This document shows, in pieces, positions 56,920 through 64,000 of a stretch of 64,000 bases of DNA. Positions within the stretch are counted from its first letter, which is position 1. The number at the start of each line of letters is the position of its first letter. Under the pieces are notes generated by a model. It was not told where the DNA came from. It did no database searches and saw only the letters and a program-made list of their open reading frames with translations. Position numbers and translations under genes: made by a program. This DNA comes from Streptomyces sp. MMG1533 (GTDB lineage: Bacteria; Actinomycetota; Actinomycetes; Streptomycetales; Streptomycetaceae), in contig NZ_LGDG01000111.1 in the NCBI RefSeq assembly GCF_001279775.1, forward strand, positions 53,068-117,067, given 5' to 3'.

Positions 56920-58695
56920 CTACGGGGAGGCGGGTGGATTTCCGCTGGTCGGATTCGCCGGTACGGGCCGGAGCGCGGGCCGGGTCGCCGCCGCCTGCTC
57001 GAACTCCAGTACCCACACTTCGTTGATCCCCTCCCGCAGTACCGGACCGGGCACGTACAGTGACCGCTGCGGCCCCGCGGACCAGTAACGGCCCAGGTTG
57101 AAGCCGTTGATCCACACGAAGCCGCGGGTCCAGCCCGGCAGGTCCAGGCAGGCGTCCCCGGCGCCGCGGACCGTGACGGTGGCCCGGTACAGGCCGGGGG
57201 CGGCGTCGCCGTCAAGGTCCTGGAAGACGATGCCCTCGATGTCGTCCAGGGCGTCCAGGCGCAGCCCGCGCGCGCGTACGCCGTGCAGGAACTGGCGCTC
57301 GTGCAGGAGGCCGCCGGTGATGCCCTTGGGCTCGCCGGACCGCGGACCGTAGTTGACCCTCCCCAGGGACTCCACCCACAGCTGCACGCGCGCGTGCCCG
57401 GCGACGGGGTCCTTGAGGCGGTCGTCGTCCTCGGTGAGCACTCCGGCCCGCTCCCCGTCGACGTACACCACCGCCAGGTCCCGCAGCCCGCGCGCGGTCA
57501 GCGGGTAGGGCTGCCGCGGTCCCGGCACGGTCACCTCGTAGCGGACCAGTCCCCGGTCGACGTCCAGTTCCTCGAAGGTGGGCGGTACGGGATACGTGCT
57601 CTCCGGGCCCCCGCGGGCGTCGAGTACCGCGGACAGCGGCGCCCAGCCGTCCACGCGCACCTCGGCCGGCCCACCCAACCGCGGGGGCGCGGGCGGGAGT
57701 TCGGGCAGCGGGCCGTCGGCGTACCCGGCGAGGACCTCGCGCAGGCGCCGGAACTTCTCCGTGGGCCTGCCGTACTCGTCGACGGGCGCGTCGTAGTCGT
57801 ACGACGTCACGTCCGGCTGAAGCGGCCCGTCGTGCATCCGGCCGCCGCCCCGGTTGGCGCCCGCCCAGCCCGCGAAACTGGTGCCGCCGTGCGCCATGTA
57901 GAGGTTGACCGAGGCACCGCACTCCAGGATCTCCCGCAGCGTCGCCGCCGCCTCGGCCGGATCCCGTACGACATGCTCGCCGCCCCAGTGGTCGAACCAC
58001 CCGCACCAGAACTCCATGCACATCAGCGGCCCCTCGGGGCGGTGTCGGCGCAGCGCTTCGAACGCCCCGCGCGCGTGGGAGCCGAAGTTCACCGTGGCGA
58101 GCACACCGGGGACCGAGCCGCCGGTGAGCATGTGGTCCTCCGGGCCGTCCGAGGTGAACAGCGGCACCGTGACGCCCTGGGACCGCAGCAGGTCCGCGAG
58201 CCGGTCCAGGTACTCCGCGTCCGAGCCGTAGCTGCCGTACTCGTTCTCGACCTGCACCATGATCACCGGGCCGCCCCGGTCGGCCTGCCGGGACACCACC
58301 TCCGGCAGCAGCCGGCGAAACCAGTCCTCCACAGGTCGTAGAAAACGCTCGTCACGCGTGCGCGTGTGCCCCGTCAGCCAGTGCGGCAGCCCGCCGTTCT
58401 CCCACTCGGCACAGATGTACGGCCCCGGCCGCACGATCGCCCACAGCCCCGCCTCCCGCACCGCGTCCAGGAACCGGCCCAGCGCTTCCACGTCCCGGAA
58501 ATCGCCCGGCCGCGGCTCGTGCAGGTTCCACGGCACATACGTCTCCACGCAGTTGAGGCCCATCGCCCGCAGCATCGCCAGCCGGTGCCCCCACTGCGCC
58601 TCGTGCACCCGGAAGTAGTGCAGCGCACCGGACAGCAGCCGCACCGGCCGCCCGTCCAGCAGGAAATCCGTGTCCCCCACCGTGAACTCGCTCAT
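56920..58695 (-). CDS. Beta-galactosidase, GH35 family
   Basis: 591 residues. The TIM barrel starts DTDFLLDGRPVRLLSGALHYFRVHEAQW. Family motifs are NCVETYVPWNLHEPRPGDF, RPGPYICAEWENGGLPHWL and the acid/base Glu in IMVQVENEYGSYGSD. The nucleophile Glu is in LMCMEFWCGWFDHWGGEH. C-terminal beta-sandwich domains with GFVWINGFNLGRYWSAGPQRSLYVPG follow. No signal peptide is seen, so it is likely intracellular and cleaves terminal beta-galactosides taken up as oligosaccharides. A divergent AraC gene probably regulates it. Confidence 0.93.
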   Translation of the reverse strand: MSEFTVGDTDFLLDGRPVRLLSGALHYFRVHEAQWGHRLAMLRAMGLNCVETYVPWNLHEPRPGDFRDVEALGRFLDAVREAGLWAIVRPGPYICAEWENGGLPHWLTGHTRTRDERFLRPVEDWFRRLLPEVVSRQADRGGPVIMVQVENEYGSYGSDAEYLDRLADLLRSQGVTVPLFTSDGPEDHMLTGGSVPGVLATVNFGSHARGAFEALRRHRPEGPLMCMEFWCGWFDHWGGEHVVRDPAEAAATLREILECGASVNLYMAHGGTSFAGWAGANRGGGRMHDGPLQPDVTSYDYDAPVDEYGRPTEKFRRLREVLAGYADGPLPELPPAPPRLGGPAEVRVDGWAPLSAVLDARGGPESTYPVPPTFEELDVDRGLVRYEVTVPGPRQPYPLTARGLRDLAVVYVDGERAGVLTEDDDRLKDPVAGHARVQLWVESLGRVNYGPRSGEPKGITGGLLHERQFLHGVRARGLRLDALDDIEGIVFQDLDGDAAPGLYRATVTVRGAGDACLDLPGWTRGFVWINGFNLGRYWSAGPQRSLYVPGPVLREGINEVWVLEFEQAAATRPALRPVPANPTSGNPPASP

Positions 58696-58784
58696 GCGCC
58701 CACCCTCACCCCCTGGCGTCGATCACGTCCATGGACAAAGATCGGCGCTGCTTGGACACAAGTACGACCTCCGGAGGACCGCGG

Positions 58785-59675
58785 ATGTACCACACCTGGA
58801 TGCGGTTCTTCACACCCCGCCCCGCCCACCACCGGCTCGGCCTCGTCTGCCTCGGCGTCGGCCTCCAGTACGGCCCGCTGCCCACCGTCGGCCCGCGCAC
58901 CCTCGACAGCCACGTCGCCGTCGTCATCAGCACCGGCAGCGGCTGGTACCTGGCCCCCGACGGCCGCCGTACCACCGTCACCGCGCCCGCCCTGCTGTGG
59001 CTCACCCCCGGTGTCCCGCACCACTACGCGCCCGACCCCGGCGCCGGCTGGGACGAGGGCTTCGTCGGCTTCAGCGGACCCGCCACCGCCACGTACACCG
59101 AACTCGGCTACATCGAACCCGACCGGCCCGTCGTGCCTCTCTCGGACGCCACCGGCCCGCGTGCGGTCGTCGCCCGCATCGCGCGGGCCGCCCGCCGCGA
59201 CAACCCCCTCCTGGAAGTGGAGACCGGCGCCGCCGTCCACGAACTCCTCGTCGCCCTGCGCCGCGCCCGCGCCGACCTCGCCCCCGACGGCGACCCGGTC
59301 CTCAAGGCCCTCGCCGGCGACGCCTTCAAACCGCTGTCCGTCGCCGACCACGCCGCCCGGCACGGTATGACCACCGCCGAACTGCGCACCGCCGTCCGCC
59401 GGGGGGCGGGCTGCAGCCCCAAGGAATACCTCCTCGGCATCCGCCTGGGCCGCGCCAAGGAACTCCTCGCCGCCACCGAACTGCCCGTCGCCGCCGTCGC
59501 CCGCCGCGTCGGCTACGACGACCCCGCCTACTTCTCCCGCCTGTTCACCCGCCGCGTCGGCATGGCCCCCGTCCGCTTCCGCGCCCAGGAGAGCCGCGTG
59601 GTTCCCGGCGGCTGGAGCAACCAGGTACCGGATCCGGACGATCCGCCCATGATCGAGAGCACGCCCGCCCCGTAA
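58785..59675 (+). CDS. AraC-family transcriptional regulator
   Basis: About 296 residues from ATG 58785, chosen for its GGAGG site; an in-frame ATG at 58731 would add 18 residues. The N-terminal half is a cupin-like sugar-binding domain (VAVVISTGSGWYLAPDGRRTTVTAPALLWLTPGVPHHYAPDPG). The C-terminal AraC helix-turn-helix pair ends LPVAAVARRVGYDDPAYFSRLFTRRVGMAPVRFR. It is divergent from the GH35 beta-galactosidase gene, so control of that gene by a galactoside is likely. Confidence 0.9.
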   Translation: MYHTWMRFFTPRPAHHRLGLVCLGVGLQYGPLPTVGPRTLDSHVAVVISTGSGWYLAPDGRRTTVTAPALLWLTPGVPHHYAPDPGAGWDEGFVGFSGPATATYTELGYIEPDRPVVPLSDATGPRAVVARIARAARRDNPLLEVETGAAVHELLVALRRARADLAPDGDPVLKALAGDAFKPLSVADHAARHGMTTAELRTAVRRGAGCSPKEYLLGIRLGRAKELLAATELPVAAVARRVGYDDPAYFSRLFTRRVGMAPVRFRAQESRVVPGGWSNQVPDPDDPPMIESTPAP

Positions 59676-59686
59676 TGTGGACGCCC

Positions 59687-60037
59687 ATGACCACCAGCAA
59701 CAACGGAACCGGCGACGTCGACCCCGCCGTCCGCGAGGAACTCGCCCGGCTCCGCGACAGCATCGACAACATCGACGCGGCCGTCGTCCACATGCTCGCC
59801 GAACGCTTCAAATGCACCCAGCAGGTCGGCCACCTCAAGGCCCGGCACCAACTGCCGCCCGCCGACGCGGCCCGCGAGGCCCGGCAGATCGAACGCCTGC
59901 GCACCCTCGCCGAGAACGCCAAACTCGACCCGGCCTTCGCCGAGAAGTTCCTCAACTTCATCATCGCCGAAGTGATCAGACACCACGAACGCATCGCCGA
60001 CGACACGGTCAACGGCTCGACGCATTTGGCGAATTGA
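59687..60037 (+). CDS. Chorismate mutase (AroQ type)
   Basis: 116 residues from ATG 59687; an in-frame ATG at 59675 overlaps the AraC stop and would add four residues. The all-helical AroQ domain is evident: EELARLRDSIDNIDAAVVHMLAERFKCTQQVGHLKARHQLPPADAAREARQIERLRTLA, with the conserved Arg and Lys positions. It converts chorismate to prephenate for phenylalanine and tyrosine synthesis. No prephenate dehydratase is fused. The chorismate it consumes is also the substrate of TrpE. Confidence 0.92.
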   Translation: MTTSNNGTGDVDPAVREELARLRDSIDNIDAAVVHMLAERFKCTQQVGHLKARHQLPPADAAREARQIERLRTLAENAKLDPAFAEKFLNFIIAEVIRHHERIADDTVNGSTHLAN

Positions 60038-60178
60038 CCTCGCCCGACGCCCCCGCAGTCGTGACACGGGGGCCCGCGAGAGGCATGCTGCGCTGTGCAC
60101 TCCTTGTCAGCTGACGAGCACACCCCGTCAGCTCCTCGGACATAAGCTGGACTGTCCACGAGGGAGGGACGTCGGGCC

Positions 60179-60730
60179 ATGCCGTCGGATGCCAGGATCC
60201 TCATCGTCGACGACCACGAGGACACGCTGTACGCCCTGGAGAGCGCCCTGGCCCCGCTGGGCTACCGGCTGGGCCGCGCCACCAACGGCGACGAAGCCCT
60301 CAAGCAGGTGCTGCGCGGCCAGGTCGGCCTCCTCCTGCTCGACGTGCGCATGCCCGGCGTCAGCGGCCTCGACGTGGTGCGCTACATGCGCCGCGTGGAG
60401 CAGACCCAGCACATACCCGTCATCCTCCTCACCGGCTTCGGCGCCGACCACGAACTGACCTCCACCGCCTTCGGACTCGGCGTCGCCGACCTCGTGATGA
60501 AACCCATCGACCCCTGGGCCCTGCGCACCAAGGTCCGCTACCTCTTCGACGCCCACCAGCGCCACCTCGCCCTCGAACACGAGGTCCGGGAACTACGCGC
60601 CCTCGTCAAGGACCACGCCGAAGCCGAGGAACACCCCCCGCGCCCCGCCCTGCCCCACCCGGACACCCGGGTCCCCATCCAGCGCGGACAGGGGGCGCAC
60701 ACCGGGGAGCTCGAACAGGACCGGACATAG
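60179..60730 (+). CDS. Receiver-domain response regulator without output domain
   Basis: 183 residues. A complete receiver domain is seen: acidic pair in ILIVDDHEDTLYALESAL, phosphoacceptor Asp55 in LLLLDVRMPGVSGLDVV, Thr in VILLTGFG and Lys in DLVMKPIDPWALRTKVRYL. The C-terminal 60 residues are a helix (FDAHQRHLALEHEVRELRALVKDHAEAEE) and a disordered tail. No DNA-binding or enzymatic domain is present. No kinase gene lies next to it, so the partner is unknown. Confidence 0.88.
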   Translation: MPSDARILIVDDHEDTLYALESALAPLGYRLGRATNGDEALKQVLRGQVGLLLLDVRMPGVSGLDVVRYMRRVEQTQHIPVILLTGFGADHELTSTAFGLGVADLVMKPIDPWALRTKVRYLFDAHQRHLALEHEVRELRALVKDHAEAEEHPPRPALPHPDTRVPIQRGQGAHTGELEQDRT

Positions 60731-60786
60731 GCCGCGTACCGATCCGCCTCTGTGCCATGTCAGCGGCATCAGGCAGCATGTCCTGC

Positions 60787-63288
60787 ATGTCCGTACTGAC
60801 GCGCGACGAAGCGCAGACCCGTGCCAAACTCCTCGACGTCCACCGCTACGCGATCGACCTCGATCTGACCACCGGGGACGAGACCTTCGACTCCCGCACC
60901 GTCATCAGGTTCACCGTCCGCGCGGACCAGGACGCCACGGACACCTTCGTCGAGGTCAAGCCGGCCGAACTGCGCTCCGTCACCCTCGACGGGCAACCGC
61001 TCGACCCGGAAACCCTGGACGAGAACCGACTGCCCCTGAAGAACCTCACCCCCGGCGAGCACGAACTGCGCGTCGACGCGGCGATGCACTACTCCCGCAC
61101 CGGCGAGGGCATGCACCGCTTCACCGACCCCACCGACGGCGAGACCTACCTCTACACCCAACTCGCCATGGAGGACTGCAAGCGCGTCTTCCCCGCCTTC
61201 GACCAGCCCGACCTCAAGGCCGTCTTCGACCTGACCGTCAAGGCCCCCGAAGGCTGGACCGTCCTCGCCAACGGCATCACCGAACACCTCGGCGACGGCC
61301 GCTGGCAGGCCGCACCCACCCCCCTGATCTCCACCTACCTCGTCGCCGTCGCCGCCGGCCCCTGGCACTCCGTACGCACCGAACACCGCGGCCTGCCCTT
61401 CGGCATCCACTGCCGCCGCTCCCTCGCCCCCCACCTGGACGTGGACGCCGACGAACTCTTCGAGATCACCAAGCAGTGCTACGACCGCTACCACGAGAAG
61501 TTCGAAGAGCCCTACCCCTTCGACTCCTACGACCAGGCGTTCGTCCCCGAGTTCAACTTCGGCGCCATGGAGAACCCCGGACTGGTCACCTTCCGCGACG
61601 AGTTCGTCTACCGCTCCGCCGTCACCGACACCGAACGCCAGACCCGCGCCATGGTCATCGCCCACGAAATGGCCCACATGTGGTTCGGCGACCTCGTCAC
61701 CCTCCAGTGGTGGGACGACATCTGGCTCAACGAGTCCTTCGCCGAGTACATGGGCTACCAGACCCTCACCGAAGCCACCCGCTACACCGACACCTGGACC
61801 GACTTCGGCGTCGCCCGCAAGGCCTGGGGCTACGACGCCGACCAGCGCCCCTCCACCCACCCCGTCGCCCCCGACCCGGACGCCGTCCCCGACACCGCGT
61901 CCGCCATGCTCAACTTCGACGGCATCTCCTACGCCAAGGGCGCCTCCGCACTCAGGCAGCTGGTCGCCTGGCTCGGCGAGAAGGACTTCCTCACCGGCAT
62001 CAACACCCACTTCGCACGCCACCGGTTCGCCAACGCCACCCTCGCCGACTTCATCGACTCCCTCGCCGCGGGCACCGACCGCGACGTCCACGCCTGGGCC
62101 GACACCTGGCTGCGCACCACCGGCGTCGACACCCTCACCCCACGCGTCACCCCCGGCGACGACGGCACCTGCACCCTCACCGTCGACCGCACCGGCAGCC
62201 GCCCCCACCGCATCGCCGTCGGCCTCTACGACCAGGACGTCGCAGGCGTAGGCCGCCACCTCGTCCTGCGCAAACGCCTCGACCTCGACATCCCGCACAC
62301 CACCGCCCACCCCATCGGCAAACGCCCAGCGCTGCTCCTCCTCAACGACGGCGACCTCACCTACGCCAAGGTCCGCTTCGACACCCGCTCCTTCGAAACC
62401 GTCCAGGCGGCCCTCTCCGGCCTGCCCGAACCCCTCACCCGCGCGGTCGTCTGGAACACCCTCAGGGACGCCGTCCGCGACTCAGACCTCCCCGCCGGCG
62501 CCTACCTCCAGGCCGCCCGCACCCACCTCCCGCACGAGACCGACCTCGCGATCGTGCAGGGCGTCCTCGCCTTCGCCGCCGCCCAGGTCACCGACCGCTA
62601 CCTCAAGCCCGAGGAACGGCCCGCCGCACTCGCCACCCTCACCGCCCTGTGCCGCGACCTCATCCGCCGCACCGAGGACGGCGACAACCCCGGCCTGCGC
62701 CTCATCGCCGTACGCCACTTCATCGACGTCGCCGCCCACCCCGACACCATCGCCGCCTGGCTCGCCGACGGCACCGTCCCCGGCGGCCCCGAACTCGACC
62801 CCGAACTGCGCTGGCGCGTCCTCGGCCGCCTCGCCGTCCTCGGCGCCACCGACGAAGCCGCCATCACCGCCGAACTGGCGCGCGACCCCAGCGCCACCGG
62901 CCAGGAAGGCGCCGCCCGCTGCCGCGCCGCCCTGCCCGACGAGGACACCAAACAGCAGGCATGGGAGGCGATGTTCACCGACGACACCCTCTCCAACTAC
63001 CTGTTCACCGCCACCGCCCAGGGCTTCTGGCAGCCCGAACAGACCGACCTCGTACGGCAGTACGTCCCCCGCTACTTCCAGGACGTCGTCGCCCTCGCCG
63101 ACCGCCGCGGCCCCGCCATCGCCGAGGCCGCCGGCCGCTGGGCCTTCCCGGCACACGCCGTCGACACGGAGACACTCCGCGTCGGCGAGCAATGCCTGAG
63201 CGACGGCGACGTGATCCCGGCCCTGCGCCGCAAGCTCGCCGACCAACTCGACGACCTGGCACGGGCATTGCGGGTACGCCAGGCCTAG
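60787..63288 (+). CDS. pepN: Aminopeptidase N (M1 family)
   Basis: About 833 residues. The exopeptidase motif GAMEN is at 259-263, the zinc motif HEMAHMWFGDL begins at residue 293, and the third ligand is in WLNESFAEYMGYQ. This makes a complete M1 catalytic centre. The C-terminal ERAP1-like helical domain follows. It removes N-terminal amino acids in the cytoplasm. ATG 60787 (MSVLTRDEAQTRAKLLDV) fits the typical start; in-frame ATGs at 60757 and 60778 are alternatives. A hairpin lies 14 bases after the stop. Confidence 0.94.
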   Translation: MSVLTRDEAQTRAKLLDVHRYAIDLDLTTGDETFDSRTVIRFTVRADQDATDTFVEVKPAELRSVTLDGQPLDPETLDENRLPLKNLTPGEHELRVDAAMHYSRTGEGMHRFTDPTDGETYLYTQLAMEDCKRVFPAFDQPDLKAVFDLTVKAPEGWTVLANGITEHLGDGRWQAAPTPLISTYLVAVAAGPWHSVRTEHRGLPFGIHCRRSLAPHLDVDADELFEITKQCYDRYHEKFEEPYPFDSYDQAFVPEFNFGAMENPGLVTFRDEFVYRSAVTDTERQTRAMVIAHEMAHMWFGDLVTLQWWDDIWLNESFAEYMGYQTLTEATRYTDTWTDFGVARKAWGYDADQRPSTHPVAPDPDAVPDTASAMLNFDGISYAKGASALRQLVAWLGEKDFLTGINTHFARHRFANATLADFIDSLAAGTDRDVHAWADTWLRTTGVDTLTPRVTPGDDGTCTLTVDRTGSRPHRIAVGLYDQDVAGVGRHLVLRKRLDLDIPHTTAHPIGKRPALLLLNDGDLTYAKVRFDTRSFETVQAALSGLPEPLTRAVVWNTLRDAVRDSDLPAGAYLQAARTHLPHETDLAIVQGVLAFAAAQVTDRYLKPEERPAALATLTALCRDLIRRTEDGDNPGLRLIAVRHFIDVAAHPDTIAAWLADGTVPGGPELDPELRWRVLGRLAVLGATDEAAITAELARDPSATGQEGAARCRAALPDEDTKQQAWEAMFTDDTLSNYLFTATAQGFWQPEQTDLVRQYVPRYFQDVVALADRRGPAIAEAAGRWAFPAHAVDTETLRVGEQCLSDGDVIPALRRKLADQLDDLARALRVRQA

Positions 63289-63302
63289 ACAGGACGACCC
63301 CC

Positions 63303-63339
63303 GGGGCACGGCCGACTCCTACGGGACCGGCCGCGCCCC
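63303..63339 (+). terminator. Terminator-like hairpin after pepN
   Basis: GGGGCACGGCCG (63303-63314) pairs with CGGCCGCGCCCC (63328-63339) with one internal mismatch and a 13-base loop. It lies just behind the aminopeptidase gene and is followed at 63344 by a GTTTTCC stretch. Confidence 0.6.
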
Positions 63340-63458
63340 GACACGTTTTCCCCGCACGGACATACCCCCTTTCGGGTTCCGTTCATCGGGCTTTTCGGGC
63401 GCGACCGCGTATTCGCGTACAAGCTGGAACTCCCTCTGCCCAGCGCCCGGAGGACCCC

Positions 63459-64000
63459 ATGAGCACACCGAGCCTCGCCTCCGGCCCCGAAGGCCCCCAC
63501 CACCTACGGCCCCTGCTCGACACCGTGCTCGACGCCCTGCACGAAGGCGCCCGGGCACGCGGCGGCCCCCTGCCAGCCGGCGGCCCCGACACCGTCGCCG
63601 CACGCCTGCGCCACACCGTGGGCGACGTACTGCCGAACCAGGGCGACCCGCACGCCCTACGGCTCCTCGTCCACGCGCTCGCCCAAGGCGCCGCCGACCC
63701 CGCGGACCCCCTCTGCGCCGCCCACCTGCACTGCCCACCCCTCGCCGTCGCCACCGCCGCCGACCTCGCCGTCTCCACCCTCAACCCGTCCCTCGACTCC
63801 TGGGACCAGGCCCCGGCGGCATCGGAACTGGAAGCACTCGTGACACGGGCACTCGCCCGGGAAGCCGGCGCCGCCGACGCCCTCATCACCACCGGCGGCA
63901 CCGAATCCAACCAACTCGCCCTCCTCCTCGCCCGCGAAACCCACGGCGCCGGCGTCCGCCTCGTCTGCGGCGCCAACGCCCACCACTCCCTGCCCCGCGC
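63459..64000 (+). CDS. PLP-dependent (group II) decarboxylase, N-terminal part
   Basis: Starts at ATG 63459 with an AGGA site eight bases ahead and runs open to the window end (180 codons). The visible part has PHHLRPLLDTVLDALHEG, a FHHPRYLAHLNCP-like segment (LCAAHLHCPPLAVATAADLAVSTLNPSLDSWDQAP) and ALITTGGTESNQLALLLARET, which binds PLP phosphate. Relatives include DesA lysine decarboxylase and diaminobutyrate decarboxylases. The catalytic Lys is beyond the window. A siderophore-linked role is possible but not shown. Confidence 0.85.
   Translation, partial: MSTPSLASGPEGPHHLRPLLDTVLDALHEGARARGGPLPAGGPDTVAARLRHTVGDVLPNQGDPHALRLLVHALAQGAADPADPLCAAHLHCPPLAVATAADLAVSTLNPSLDSWDQAPAASELEALVTRALAREAGAADALITTGGTESNQLALLLARETHGAGVRLVCGANAHHSLPR

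Noticed and set aside
58670..59684. An Arg/Pro-rich forward frame leading into chorismate mutase, suggesting a fusion protein
   Set aside because: It overlaps the AraC regulator in another frame. The chorismate mutase domain has its own ATG at 59687, and the upstream part is low-complexity shadow sequence.

Overview
The window is chromosomal DNA from an actinobacterium, almost certainly a Streptomyces. Codons are very rich in G/C at the third position. GTG and TTG starts and ATGA/GTGA stop-start overlaps are frequent. The gene order (hisDCB-hisH-priA-hisF, hisI-trpE, trpC-trpM-trpBA, lgt, gltBD) matches the conserved core region I know from Streptomyces coelicolor. No tRNA, rRNA, CRISPR array, intact insertion sequence or prophage was seen.

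Layout. 1-5.9 kb: end of a drug-type ABC exporter operon, a DUF2567-like membrane protein, a 24-codon gene for ribosomal protein bL37, a YbaK-type deacylase, a LON-domain protein and two poorly known proteins. 6.1-11.8 kb: a tightly coupled histidine operon, closed by a terminator-like hairpin. It carries a small membrane protein and a RidA-like protein, and the bifunctional PriA is expected to serve both His and Trp synthesis. 11.8-14.9 kb: an ArsR-like regulator with a striking perfect 22-bp inverted repeat, an MFS exporter, a VOC protein and a TIGR03085 protein. 14.9-23.9 kb: hisI, trpE, three small membrane proteins typical of this locus, trpC, trpM, trpB, trpA, a DsbA-like thioredoxin and lgt. 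No trpD, trpF, hisG or hisE is present here.

24-31.2 kb (minus strand): a coupled operon of four consecutive ADP-ribosylglycohydrolase-family genes, a truncated PfkB kinase remnant, a CaiB/BaiF CoA-transferase and a CitE-like CoA lyase. 31.5-38.7 kb: a VIT1-family metal transporter behind a possible iron box, then glutamate synthase gltB-gltD. 38.9-40.5 kb: an orphan cytochrome b (QcrB-like) with no partner subunits nearby.

40.5-50.6 kb: a cluster whose content matches the KstR2 regulon for degradation of steroid rings C and D: two acyl-CoA dehydrogenases, IpdF-like SDR, KstR2-like TetR, FadA6-like thiolase, IpdC, IpdB, IpdA, EchA20 and two further SDRs. Both divergent promoters of the cluster hold a nearly identical palindromic operator, the same distance from the rightward start codon. 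A 51-bp remnant of a second thiolase gene lies after the intact one. 50.6-56 kb: a two-component system divergent from an ABC transporter with an FtsX-type permease. 56-64 kb: a putative zinc metalloprotease, a GH35 beta-galactosidase with a divergent AraC regulator, chorismate mutase, a receiver-only response regulator, an M1 aminopeptidase and the start of a PLP-dependent decarboxylase cut by the window edge.
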